64,000 bases of DNA, from the NCBI GenBank assembly GCA_051880495.1, contig JBJEOB010000052.1:1-64000 (forward strand), written 5' to 3'. The notes beneath the pieces were generated by a model, which was not told where the DNA came from, ran no database searches, and was given only the letters and a program-made list of their open reading frames with translations. Positions 1 through 8,740 of the stretch are shown here, one piece after another. The position numbers and the translations under genes were made by a program. This DNA is from MGBC120314 sp051880495 (GTDB taxonomy: Bacteria > Bacillota > Clostridia > Lachnospirales > Lachnospiraceae). Numbering within the stretch: position 1 is the stretch's first letter; the number at the start of each line of letters is the position of its first letter.

Positions 1-780
1 ATAAACACTGCCTTCATCAAACAGCTTTTCTGAATCTTTCATTCCTTCAGGTATCTGTAATGTATAGACTCCCTTTGCCTCATACTCCTGCCAGTCTTCA
101 CCATTGTACTGTTCAAAATGGTATTTAACGGGATAAATACCACTCTCAATTTCATCAATATGATTGGCAGCTGCGGCAGATAATATATTATAGGCTGAAT
201 CTGCTTCACCAAAGGAATAATCTGTTACGGCTGACCATCCAAACATCTTTTTCCCGTCAGCTCCCACAAAATCAATACCATCATTATGTTCATAGGCACT
301 TACGCTTCCACCGGAATAACAAAGGCCGTACTTATTTTGAAGACATTCAGTTGAACGGTAAACAGATTCCAGCATTGCCGTAAGCTGCAATTTACCATCC
401 TTTTCTTTTATGATAAATTGTACCCGTGACTCAATATCCGGTATGAATTTCATTCCCTTAATCCAGATTGCAAGTTCAGGTACATTATCCATTCCGCAAT
501 CAATTATGGCATATGACACTTCACATGGTTCTGTCTTCTCTGATTCATAATAATAAGACAGACATTTATTCAGGAAATCTGAAAACGTATATTCCTTTCC
601 GCATTCAAATAAAGGCTCATAATACTCATACTGAGCAAGTACCTCAGCATTATATTCATCAACACAGACAACGCCGTTATTCTTTATAAATTCAAGATAA
701 ATATCTTCCTGATTGCCGCATCCGCAAATACCTAATACACATATTAAGCCTATAATAATCGTCAAAAAATATCTTTTCAT
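1..780 (-). CDS. Probable secreted lipoprotein, C-terminus beyond window edge
   Basis: An open frame of 260 codons starts at the ATG at 780 (RBS GAGGAG) and runs off the left edge without a stop. The N-terminus is a type II signal peptide: KR, a hydrophobic stretch, then a lipobox-like ICG-C with the lipidated Cys at residue 21. The mature part is mostly polar, rich in Tyr and Glu, with no transmembrane segment. I do not recognise a family, so the call rests on the signal alone. It has its own promoter candidate at 811-839 and is probably not part of the upstream phosphate operon. Confidence 0.7.
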   Translation of the reverse strand, partial: MKRYFLTIIIGLICVLGICGCGNQEDIYLEFIKNNGVVCVDEYNAEVLAQYEYYEPLFECGKEYTFSDFLNKCLSYYYESEKTEPCEVSYAIIDCGMDNVPELAIWIKGMKFIPDIESRVQFIIKEKDGKLQLTAMLESVYRSTECLQNKYGLCYSGGSVSAYEHNDGIDFVGADGKKMFGWSAVTDYSFGEADSAYNILSAAAANHIDEIESGIYPVKYHFEQYNGEDWQEYEAKGVYTLQIPEGMKDSEKLFDEGSVY

Positions 781-810
781 ATCTTTTCTCCTCAAAACGA
801 TACCATATAT

Positions 811-839
811 ATTTTAACATATATCATTTAGCGATACAA
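811..839 (-). promoter_or_regulatory. Candidate sigma-A promoter of the lipoprotein gene
   Basis: On the minus strand TTGTAT (834-839) and TAAAAT (811-816) are separated by 17 bp, about 30 bp upstream of the lipoprotein start. The -35 is imperfect. Confidence 0.4.
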
Positions 840-865
840 TCAACTTTTTCCGCCGTATTCTGATT

Positions 866-2791
866 CTACCTTATTCTGATTATTTTATTATTCTCTTCAT
901 AACCATATAAACTGTTAATTTCCTTTGTCTTTTCATTATTGACCAGAAGGTAAACAATAATCTTCCTTTCAGGGTTTAATGAGCAGTACTCTTCTATATC
1001 GTTCCAGTTATTATACATCGAAAAATCCTGTGAATTGAGGGTGTACTGCGCAATATAATACTCGTTTGATGCAAGTGTATTTTTCAGTTCTTCAGTACTC
1101 CAGTTTCTGAAATACTCATTACTGTCATATAAAATTACATGATCATCCTGACAGACCGTTTTGTCTTCCATAGCCTTTATAAGGTCAAGTCTTAAATCAA
1201 TATACATTTTCCAGCCTTTCCATGGGCCGTAGGGATTTTTAGGCATTGATACAAGCATCACGGCAAATGCAATTACAGTAAGCGGTTCACGCACCTTACT
1301 CATAAATTGCCTTATGTCATCTTTTGTAACTGTTTTATGAAGTAATTCTTTAAAATTCCTTAACTTATTCTTTATATTGCCAAAAAAGCATTTAAGTTTA
1401 CTGATTATGCCCGAATATGAGATATCATTTGTGACTGCCTTTATTATAAACATACTCCATGTCATATAAATGAACAGCTCAATCGTACTTCTGTATCTGT
1501 CAATACTTATAACTCTATAAACCTCACTGTCCTGCATTGAAAAAAGATACATAAGAAACAATCCTGCCATCCATGAAACAAACGCCCATATATCAATATC
1601 AAGAAGTTTACGGTCAGATAAATACTTCCTTGAAGCACGTAAACTGAAGTATAAAATTATCATGACAATAAAAGTATAGTAACATTCCAATCCATATGAA
1701 TTAGCAAAAAAATGATAAATCGTCCTTAACACATCGCTTAAGGTTCTTGTTTTAATAATACTTATATATCTTGTCAGCGAGATTGCATGGTTACTTAAAT
1801 TTCCCTCAGGAAATACGATACTGTAATGTATCTGCCATAATATATTAATAATGGCAGGAATTGCTATATAAACAGCCATAAATTTCTTCTTGTGGATGCC
1901 ATTGTATAAAAACGCAAAAACACAAACAAAAAAAATCCAGAAAAATAATCCGCTTGATTTTATCATTGTGCAAAAACCAAGGATTATTGCCTGAATTACA
2001 GCAAACTGCATTGTTTCAAAATTTTGTGGACCTATATGACAAAAAAAGGCTGTTCCTTCATCCCTGCTTCTCAAATACAGTAAAAGCGTAATAACCGGTA
2101 TCACGCCAACCAGTGCAATTACCGTATCAACGCTTAATGAACTGTATAATGGAACATTAACGTTTAATACAAGAAGCGAATATATCAATACGATAAGTGT
2201 GCCAAACCACTTCTTTCTTCCCACTGCATAAAAAAGTGGCAGAAGACATGCCGCATTAACCAGAAACTGTGCCCACTGCATCGTCCAGTCACTGCCATCA
2301 ACAAAATGACAAACCCAGTAATTCCATACACTTATTCCTTCAGGATAACTCTGAAACTGTATAAATAAATCATCACCGGTTGGAAGCGCATTGTAATAAA
2401 GCATCCTCTTAACGATAATGCCCCAGTGTGAATAATCATCATGTGTAATATTATAACGGCCAAACAAAAATGCCGCCATAAGCATTGCAAATACAAACCA
2501 TATCACATATGCGGTTATTTCGATATTATATAAATCTGTATTACCATGTGGCTTAATTAAACGGCCAATGACAGACACTAAAAATAATATCACACCCAGC
2601 CGGACAATAAAAAAAGATGCACTGCCGAGTATTCCTATATAACCGGAAATCAACAGTACATTTGCCAGTATTGAGATTGTACCGATTGGGATATATAACA
2701 GTGGAACTTTTTTAAAAAATCTTCCAAACAATGAAACATATCCCATTATACTTATTAATATAACTAAGCATTTTATCAGCCACAAACCCAT
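866..2791 (-). CDS. Polytopic membrane protein, GT-C glycosyltransferase-like
   Basis: A protein of about 641 residues with at least ten hydrophobic segments and a soluble C-terminal tail of roughly 130 residues. Between the early helices lies the motif THDDYSHWG; acidic residues in the first extracytoplasmic loop are typical of GT-C fold transferases, which use lipid-linked sugars outside the membrane. Start: the ATG at 2791 follows AAAGGTTGG; the longer frame begins one codon earlier at TTG. It is the last gene of nptA-phoB-phoR, 14 bp after phoR, so it is probably induced by phosphate limitation. Substrate unknown; an envelope glycan or lipid modification is inference. It could also be a polymer ligase or flippase. 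Confidence 0.6.
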   Translation of the reverse strand: MGLWLIKCLVILISIMGYVSLFGRFFKKVPLLYIPIGTISILANVLLISGYIGILGSASFFIVRLGVILFLVSVIGRLIKPHGNTDLYNIEITAYVIWFVFAMLMAAFLFGRYNITHDDYSHWGIIVKRMLYYNALPTGDDLFIQFQSYPEGISVWNYWVCHFVDGSDWTMQWAQFLVNAACLLPLFYAVGRKKWFGTLIVLIYSLLVLNVNVPLYSSLSVDTVIALVGVIPVITLLLYLRSRDEGTAFFCHIGPQNFETMQFAVIQAIILGFCTMIKSSGLFFWIFFVCVFAFLYNGIHKKKFMAVYIAIPAIINILWQIHYSIVFPEGNLSNHAISLTRYISIIKTRTLSDVLRTIYHFFANSYGLECYYTFIVMIILYFSLRASRKYLSDRKLLDIDIWAFVSWMAGLFLMYLFSMQDSEVYRVISIDRYRSTIELFIYMTWSMFIIKAVTNDISYSGIISKLKCFFGNIKNKLRNFKELLHKTVTKDDIRQFMSKVREPLTVIAFAVMLVSMPKNPYGPWKGWKMYIDLRLDLIKAMEDKTVCQDDHVILYDSNEYFRNWSTEELKNTLASNEYYIAQYTLNSQDFSMYNNWNDIEEYCSLNPERKIIVYLLVNNEKTKEINSLYGYEENNKIIRIR

Positions 2792-2805
2792 CAATTATCC
2801 AACCT

Positions 2806-4110
2806 TTATAATATTATCCTGATGGTTGTACCCTTGCCCGGCTCACTGGATAATTGAATTTCTCCATCATGTAATTCAACAATGTGTTTTACGATTGCAA
2901 GTCCAAGTCCGGTTCCGCCTGTATCTTTAGAACGGCTCTTATCAACACGGTAGAACCGTTCAAAAACCCTGCTCTGATCCTTTTGCGGAATACCTATTCC
3001 GGTATCAGAAACCACCAGTTGTGCACGGTTTCCGTCCTGTTTTACTGTTACATCAACAGAACCGTTCACTACATTATACCTTATCGCATTTTGAACCAGA
3101 TTGTCAATAAGTTCTTCAAGTAATCTCTTATCTGATATAACCGGACAGTTCTCTCCCTTTAGTGTCATTTTTATATTCTTTTCTCTCGCATTACTTTTTA
3201 GGAATTCTATTCTGTCTTCTGCAATTTCATATAAATCAACCTTGGTAAATTCAGGCAGGCTTTCCTTATGGTCAAGCTCTGACAGCCTGATTATATCATT
3301 AACAAGCGAAACAAGTGTCTCCGCATGTTTCCTTATTTCTCCCGCAAACTTAATCTGCTGTTCTTCATTAACCATTTTGTTTTCAATAAGTTCAGCATAT
3401 CCCGAAATGGCTGTTAACGGAGTTTTTAACTCGTGTGATACATTGGCTGTAAAATCCTGTCTGATTTTTGCCGCCGCAAGAATTTTCTCGTGCTGTTCCC
3501 TGATTCGTGTGGCAAAAGGAGCAAGTTCTTTATATTTAACTGAAACATTGAGATTGTCAAGACTATCCGCCATCACCTTAATCGGTTCTAACAGCTGTCT
3601 GGTAAGAAGACGGCTTATTATAACACATAATATTATAATAACCATTATGATTAATAAAACAACAGAAGATGTTGATATAAATATACTGACAAGACTGCAG
3701 GCTTCCGTAGCAACCCTTAAAACAGTTCCGTCATCCTGGCGTACAGCGTAATAAAACGTCCGCATATTCATGGTATCAGACTCACGGACAGACTCCCCCA
3801 CTCCGTTTTTAAAAGCCTCCTGTACCTCCGGTCTGTCAAGATGATTCGAAAGATTACTTGCATCATTGTCAAAGATAACATCACCATTATCAGAAATCCA
3901 TGTTATTCTGATTTCCTTATCCCCAATAATGTCATCATTTTCTGTAAGTTCTGATAATCCTGCTGCAGACAGAATTCTCGCCTCTGTCCGAAGATCATTT
4001 TTAATCTGTTCCTGAAAAAGTCCGTAATACACTAATGTAATACTGCACATTGTCGCCAATATGGCCAATGTCGAAACGGCAATAAGCATTATGTTTATCT
4101 TTTGTTTCAT
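2806..4110 (-). CDS. phoR: Phosphate-sensing histidine kinase PhoR
   Basis: Membrane sensor kinase of 434 residues: TM1 at about 7-28, an extracytoplasmic loop of about 110 residues, TM2 at about 140-168, a linker, a HisKA domain with the phospho-acceptor His226 in SHELKTPL, and a HATPase_c domain with N box (NLVQNAIRYN), DTGIGI and GTGLGLAIV boxes. It should autophosphorylate and pass phosphate to the adjacent PhoB. Its start codon overlaps the phoB stop as ATGA, so the pair is translationally coupled. PhoR rather than another family kinase is inferred from the company of nptA, pst and Pho-type promoters; the kinase assignment itself is certain. Confidence 0.88.
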   Translation of the reverse strand: MKQKINIMLIAVSTLAILATMCSITLVYYGLFQEQIKNDLRTEARILSAAGLSELTENDDIIGDKEIRITWISDNGDVIFDNDASNLSNHLDRPEVQEAFKNGVGESVRESDTMNMRTFYYAVRQDDGTVLRVATEACSLVSIFISTSSVVLLIIMVIIILCVIISRLLTRQLLEPIKVMADSLDNLNVSVKYKELAPFATRIREQHEKILAAAKIRQDFTANVSHELKTPLTAISGYAELIENKMVNEEQQIKFAGEIRKHAETLVSLVNDIIRLSELDHKESLPEFTKVDLYEIAEDRIEFLKSNAREKNIKMTLKGENCPVISDKRLLEELIDNLVQNAIRYNVVNGSVDVTVKQDGNRAQLVVSDTGIGIPQKDQSRVFERFYRVDKSRSKDTGGTGLGLAIVKHIVELHDGEIQLSSEPGKGTTIRIIL

Positions 4111-4775
4111 TCTGCAACATACCCCACATTTCTAACCGTTTTAATATGTTCGCCTTCTGCACCGAGTTTCTGGCGCAATGTCTTAATATGCATGTCCACA
4201 GTTCTTGATTCGCCTTCAAATTCTGTATCCCATACATTTAACATAATCTGGTCCCTTGACAAAACAATACCTTTATTAACAATAAGATACTTAAGCAGCT
4301 CATGTTCCTTGAAGGTCAATTCTATCGTTTCACCGTTCACTAAACATTTGTGTCTGATGTTATCAATAACAATACCGCCAAGGCTTAAAACCTCTTTTCT
4401 CTCTCCTTCACATCTTCGAAGCAGTGCCTTAACTCTTGTAATCAGCTCCATAATCGAAAACGGCTTCTTAATATAATCATCAGCGCCGTTATCAAGACCC
4501 CTGATAAGGTCAACCTCTGATGTTTTTGCCGTTACCATTATAATCGGAAGCCTGTTGGTTTCCGGCATCGACCGTAAATTTTTAACAATAGTATTTCCAT
4601 CCGAATCCGGCAGCATGATGTCAAGCACTAAAAGATCAGGCACCATTTCTTCCAGTCCCTTATAAAAAGAATTGGCATTTTCAAATGCGCAGACTTCATG
4701 CCCGCTGTTTTTTAGTACAATTGTTTCAATTTCTCTTATGCTTTCATCATCTTCAACAACATAAATCAGTGCCAC
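4107..4775 (-). CDS. phoB: Response regulator PhoB/PhoP, OmpR family
   Basis: A 222-residue two-domain regulator: receiver domain with acidic pocket EDD at 8-10, phospho-acceptor Asp52, VTAKT and the KPF lysine, then a winged-helix DNA-binding domain (SRTVDMHIKTLRQKLG recognition region). The start is GTG at 4775, with the RBS GAGGGA lying inside the last codons of nptA, so translation is coupled. It should bind the 11-bp-spaced TTTACA repeats found before nptA, orf78 and pstS, and thereby autoregulate its own operon. The Pho identity is inferred from operon context. Confidence 0.88.
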   Translation of the reverse strand: MALIYVVEDDESIREIETIVLKNSGHEVCAFENANSFYKGLEEMVPDLLVLDIMLPDSDGNTIVKNLRSMPETNRLPIIMVTAKTSEVDLIRGLDNGADDYIKKPFSIMELITRVKALLRRCEGERKEVLSLGGIVIDNIRHKCLVNGETIELTFKEHELLKYLIVNKGIVLSRDQIMLNVWDTEFEGESRTVDMHIKTLRQKLGAEGEHIKTVRNVGYVAE

Positions 4776-6575
4776 TTATATTCCCTCTTTCTTAACAGGT
4801 ATTCTGTATATTTCCTGCCATTTGGCAACTTCATCTGCAAACCATTCTGTATGTTTTACATTTGTATCTATATATTCATGAGTATCAAACCCATCAGAAC
4901 TTACCTGAATCATACAAACTGCAATATTGGAACAGTGGTCTGATACACGTTCCAGATCCGTTATAATATCTTCAAGCAAAATACCAAGTTCTATTGTACA
5001 TTTTCCGTTCCTAAGGCGCCTGATATGATTTTGCCTAAGTGCAACATTAAGTCCGTCAATTACTTCCTCCAACGGTTCAATCATGCGTGCCTTTTCAATG
5101 TCCTTATTTTCAAAAACATTCACTGTCATGTCAACAATATCACGTACAGCAGAAACAAGAACATTTAATTCCTTCATTGCCCTCTTGGAAAATTCCTGAT
5201 TATTCTTCCTCATCTCAACTACCGAATCAAGGATGTTAACCGCATGATCTGAAATACGCTCAAGGTCACTCGTACAATGAAGAAGAATTGACAGTGTCTG
5301 TGAATCTGTTTTGGACAAATCCTTTCCTGACAGTTTTACCAGATATGAGCCAAGAATATCTTCGTATGAATCAATCATCTGCTCCTTACGTACAACCTCC
5401 GATGCTCCTTTATCATTATACGCAAACAGCATTTCAAGTGCAAGCAGAATACACTCCTTAGTCTCATTAGCCATTGCAAACGCTGCCGTCCTGCACAATT
5501 CAATTGCAAATGCAGGCTTGCTTAAGAAACGCTCGTCCAAATAAGAAAGTTCTGCCGGCAAAGCCTTTTGAGAAGTTTCATCGTCAGACGTTTCATTTTT
5601 ATCTTTCACGGTAATAGTTGCCAGCTTAACCAAAACATTGGCAAACGGGAACATCATAACTGCACACGCGATATTAAACATGCTGTGAATAACGGCTATA
5701 CCTACCACACTGGCAGAATCATTCAGAAAATCAAAATGAACAAAGCTGTTTATTCCGTAGAACAGACTCATAAATACAACTGTACCAATCAGATTAAAGT
5801 ACAAATGTATCATTGAAGCCCTTCTTGCATTTTTATTGGCACCAATTGAAGAAATAATTGCAGTGACACATGTTCCTATATTTTGTCCCATTATTATTGG
5901 AATTGCCGTACCATATCCAACTGCACCGGTCAGGCAAAGTGCCTGAAGAATTCCAACAGATGCAGAAGAACTCTGAATAACTGCTGTAAGTATGGCACCG
6001 GCAAGCATACCTAATATTGGATTTGAAAACATCGTGAGGATTCCCGTAAATTTGTCATTATATGCAAGCGGCGATACGGCATCACTCATTGTTTCCATAC
6101 CAAACATTAAAATTGCAAAGCCAAGTAAAATTGAACCTATATCCTTCTTCTTGTCATTGTTTTTTGACGTCATTGTAAGAATAATTCCTATCGCAGCCAA
6201 TACAGGTGAAAATGAACTTGGCTTTAACAGTCTTATAAAAACGTTTCCTTCAGATATACCGGCAAGAGACAGTAACCATGATGTAACCGTGGTACCAATG
6301 TTAGCACCCATAATAATACCGGCAGCCTGACCAAGCTGCATTATGCCCGAATTAACAAAACCGACAACCATAACTGTTGTTGCGGATGATGACTGGATAA
6401 CCGCCGTTACCAAGGCTCCGAATAATACAGCCTTTATCCTTGTTGAAGTCAGACGTTCCAGAATACTTTCCATCTTACCGCCTGACAGTTTAGACAGACT
6501 GTCGCCCATGATATTCATTCCGTATAAAAATAGTGCCAGTCCGCCTACTGCTGATAGTACTCCAAATATATCCAT
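4776..6575 (-). CDS. Na+/phosphate cotransporter, NptA/YjbB type with PhoU-like domain
   Basis: A 599-residue protein with two inverted Na/Pi-cotransport repeats, each carrying the QSSSA signature (TAVIQSSSATT near residue 60 and TAVIQSSSASV near residue 198) in an N-terminal membrane domain of roughly 310 residues. A cytoplasmic C-terminal part of about 240 residues has PhoU-like helical repeats with LERISDHAVN and LERVSDHCSN. It imports or exports phosphate with sodium as a low-affinity partner to the Pst system. It is first in the operon with phoB and phoR and has a full Pho-type promoter upstream. Confidence 0.88.
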   Translation of the reverse strand: MDIFGVLSAVGGLALFLYGMNIMGDSLSKLSGGKMESILERLTSTRIKAVLFGALVTAVIQSSSATTVMVVGFVNSGIMQLGQAAGIIMGANIGTTVTSWLLSLAGISEGNVFIRLLKPSSFSPVLAAIGIILTMTSKNNDKKKDIGSILLGFAILMFGMETMSDAVSPLAYNDKFTGILTMFSNPILGMLAGAILTAVIQSSSASVGILQALCLTGAVGYGTAIPIIMGQNIGTCVTAIISSIGANKNARRASMIHLYFNLIGTVVFMSLFYGINSFVHFDFLNDSASVVGIAVIHSMFNIACAVMMFPFANVLVKLATITVKDKNETSDDETSQKALPAELSYLDERFLSKPAFAIELCRTAAFAMANETKECILLALEMLFAYNDKGASEVVRKEQMIDSYEDILGSYLVKLSGKDLSKTDSQTLSILLHCTSDLERISDHAVNILDSVVEMRKNNQEFSKRAMKELNVLVSAVRDIVDMTVNVFENKDIEKARMIEPLEEVIDGLNVALRQNHIRRLRNGKCTIELGILLEDIITDLERVSDHCSNIAVCMIQVSSDGFDTHEYIDTNVKHTEWFADEVAKWQEIYRIPVKKEGI

Positions 6576-6654
6576 AAATATTTTCCCTCGTTATATGTAC
6601 ATCCACATCATTTTCAACGTGTATTTTACATACTCTTCACTTATTTTTGACGTA

Positions 6655-6709
6655 AGTATAGCAGGCTATTGTAAAATCTATAGAATTGTTTATGTAAAAT
6701 CTATGTAAA
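6655..6709 (-). promoter_or_regulatory. Pho-type promoter of nptA-phoB-phoR
   Basis: Reading the minus strand, TTTACA occurs at 6704-6709, 6693-6698 and 6670-6675 (start offsets 0, 11, 34), followed after 9 bp by the -10 TATACT at 6655-6660. The 11-bp period matches the TT(A/C/T)A(C/T)A repeats known for Firmicutes PhoP. The expected start point gives a leader of about 70 nt. No good -35 hexamer is present, as expected for an activator-dependent promoter. Confidence 0.75.
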
Positions 6710-6764
6710 TTTACTTTCATTTTACACAGGTGTGCTTATAAACTTTACATTAACCTTTTAGAAT
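6710..6764 (+). promoter_or_regulatory. Pho-type promoter of orf78
   Basis: On the plus strand TTTACT 6710-6715, TTTACA 6721-6726 and TTTACA 6744-6749 are followed after 9 bp by TAGAAT 6759-6764. Offsets are identical to those before nptA and pstS. The first hexamer abuts the first hexamer of the nptA promoter, giving a near-palindrome TGTAAATTTACT centred at 6709/6710. Confidence 0.75.
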
Positions 6765-6795
6765 CATTTTAAGGAAACCACAAAGGAGATTAATT

Positions 6796-7032
6796 ATGAA
6801 AACATTATGGAATTTTGTAAATACATTAAAATTAAATACTGTGCATAAAAATCAGGTCTTTCTTGCCCTGTCAACCGCCGGAAGCTGTCTTTTAGGCTTA
6901 TTAATCTGGTATCTGATTCACTTTTTTACGCTCAATACCATGCCATGGTTATTCTGTTTTATCAGTTATCCCGGCTTCTTTATTGGTCTCATTGGTGGTG
7001 TAATTTATTTATATCAGCATGATTTTCAATAA
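6796..7032 (+). CDS. Small two-helix membrane protein, probable phosphate-starvation gene (orf78)
   Basis: A 78-residue protein and the only convincing plus-strand gene here. It starts at ATG 6796 with RBS AAAGGAG 7 bp upstream, about 25 nt after the start point predicted from the Pho-type promoter. Two hydrophobic helices lie at about 22-45 and 50-72, separated by a short turn with NTMPW; both ends are short. I do not recognise a family. Its divergent control region shares a centre with that of nptA, so co-induction under low phosphate is a firm prediction, while its role is unknown. The stop codon lies 1 bp from the stop of the convergent alarmone synthetase gene. Confidence 0.7.
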   Translation: MKTLWNFVNTLKLNTVHKNQVFLALSTAGSCLLGLLIWYLIHFFTLNTMPWLFCFISYPGFFIGLIGGVIYLYQHDFQ

Positions 7033-7033
7033 G

Positions 7034-7642
7034 TTACACGCACTCTTTCGCTTTTTCCAGCATTTTCTGGACCATTTTATCCATTCTTCTGCTATTTTTG
7101 GCAAACTTATGAATATTTGATTTGATTTCATCATTTATATTTTCATTCTTCTTATATAATAAAATAGCATCAAGAGAGGACCAAAGATCCATCAATACTG
7201 TTCTCAATTGAATTTCTATTTTAATATCATCAGCCTTTATAAGAATATGATAGCTCTGATACCCGTTATCTTTTGGATTTCTGATATAATTCTTTACCTT
7301 TAATACATCAAATTCATTATTATCCCTGATTTTTCTTACCAGCCAGTATACCTGTTCAACGTCATAGCAGATAATCCGAATTCCTGCCAGGTCATTAATA
7401 CATTCTTCGACCTTCATAATATCCTTCGGCTTATTTTTTCGTATCATTTTCCCATAAATACTTTCCGGTGTCTTCAGGCGGTATTCAGTAAATCGAATTA
7501 AATGACTGTTATGTTCCATAAAATATTCCTGGTCAAGATTACTAATCTCCTGCAATAACCACATCATTTTCTCTTCGTATTTTTTAACTCGCTTTTTAGT
7601 CCAGAATTCATTAAGCTTTAATCTTAACAGCTCATCATCCAT
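7034..7642 (-). CDS. Small alarmone synthetase, RelA/SpoT synthetase domain (RelQ/RelP-like)
   Basis: About 202 residues with only a ppGpp synthetase domain: RLKTPESIYGKM, NDLAGIRI, NGYQSYH and EIQLRT are present, and there is no HD hydrolase, TGS or ACT domain. It transfers pyrophosphate from ATP to GDP or GTP to make (p)ppGpp. I chose the ATG at 7642, with RBS GGGAG 6 bp away inside the end of pfk, over an upstream start that would overlap pfk by 23 bp. It is last in the operon ppk1-corA-EAL-pfk. The position usually held by His in these proteins (EH before the last helix) is Asp here (SLDAILL). Confidence 0.85.
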   Translation of the reverse strand: MDDELLRLKLNEFWTKKRVKKYEEKMMWLLQEISNLDQEYFMEHNSHLIRFTEYRLKTPESIYGKMIRKNKPKDIMKVEECINDLAGIRIICYDVEQVYWLVRKIRDNNEFDVLKVKNYIRNPKDNGYQSYHILIKADDIKIEIQLRTVLMDLWSSLDAILLYKKNENINDEIKSNIHKFAKNSRRMDKMVQKMLEKAKECV

Positions 7643-7643
7643 A

Positions 7644-8717
7644 TTAGTCTCCCAATCCAATTCCAAGCATTCTTGCCTCTTTTAAAATGTCTGAATCCAT
7701 ATCTACATACTTTAATCTGCCTACTGTTTCTTCCAATGGCACTGGAACAACAACGTCATTACGAATACCGGCCATGCACCCATATTTTTTATCTATAATC
7801 ATCTGCGCAGCATAACTTCCAAGCCTCGTAGCAAGAACACGGTCATACGGACATGGCGAACCTCCTCTTTGCATATGTCCCGGCACTGTAACACGTACAT
7901 CCTGATGAATCATGTTTTCAATCTCGCTGCCTACCTTATATGCTATTGAAGGATATTGGTTCTTCTTCATCTTATCCTTAAGTTTTCTTTTGGAAAGCTT
8001 TGCATCCTCCCTGGATATAGCTCCTTCTGCCACGGCAATAATCGAAAAATTCTTACCTTTTCTCTGCCGTTCTTCCAGTGATTTTACAACTGAATTAATA
8101 TCATAAGGTATTTCCGGAATCAGTATAATATCTGCACCACCTGCAATTCCGGCATAAAGTGTAAGCCAGCCCACCTTATGTCCCATAAGTTCCACAATAA
8201 ATACCCTTCCATGGGATGAAGCCGTTGTATGGATACAGTCAATTGCATTAGTCGCAATGTTTACTGCACTTTGAAAACCAAACGTAACATCTGTTCCCCA
8301 GATATCATTATCAATGGTTTTGGGCAGTGTCACGATATTAAGACCTTCACTACTCAACAACTGTGCTGTCTTATGTGTGCCATTTCCTCCAAGAATCACC
8401 AGACAGTCCAGCCCCAGTTCTTTATAAGTACGTTTCATTGCATCAATTTTATTAATACCATTTTCATCCGGCTCACAAATCTGCTTGAACGGCTGTCTGG
8501 AGCTTCCTATTATGGTTCCTCCCTCAGTAAGTATTCCTGAAAAATCCGTTTCCTTCATCACGCGATAATTGCCATAAATCAGTCCGTTGTAACCATCGGT
8601 GAATCCAATAATTTTAAATCTGGACAATCTCTCATACAGTGTTTTTGCCACACCGCGCATCGCTGCATTTAATGCCTGACAGTCGCCTCCGCTTGTTAAC
8701 ATTCCTATTTTTAACAT
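7644..8717 (-). CDS. 6-phosphofructokinase, ATP or PPi type uncertain
   Basis: A 357-residue PFK-A family enzyme with SGGDCQALNAA, GGNGTHKTA, PKTIDNDIWGTD (catalytic Asp in TIDND) and HMQRGGSP. It phosphorylates fructose 6-phosphate in glycolysis. The residue matching E. coli Gly104 is Gly, as in ATP enzymes, but the residue matching Gly124 is Lys (PKT), as in pyrophosphate enzymes, and the Asp103 position is Asn. The phosphoryl donor therefore cannot be settled by eye. Start: ATG 8717 with RBS AAGGA; a TTG six codons upstream lacks one. The stop overlaps the RBS of the following alarmone synthetase gene. Confidence 0.88.
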   Translation of the reverse strand: MLKIGMLTSGGDCQALNAAMRGVAKTLYERLSRFKIIGFTDGYNGLIYGNYRVMKETDFSGILTEGGTIIGSSRQPFKQICEPDENGINKIDAMKRTYKELGLDCLVILGGNGTHKTAQLLSSEGLNIVTLPKTIDNDIWGTDVTFGFQSAVNIATNAIDCIHTTASSHGRVFIVELMGHKVGWLTLYAGIAGGADIILIPEIPYDINSVVKSLEERQRKGKNFSIIAVAEGAISREDAKLSKRKLKDKMKKNQYPSIAYKVGSEIENMIHQDVRVTVPGHMQRGGSPCPYDRVLATRLGSYAAQMIIDKKYGCMAGIRNDVVVPVPLEETVGRLKYVDMDSDILKEARMLGIGLGD

Positions 8718-8740
8718 AATTAAAAGTCCTTCCAATCTAT

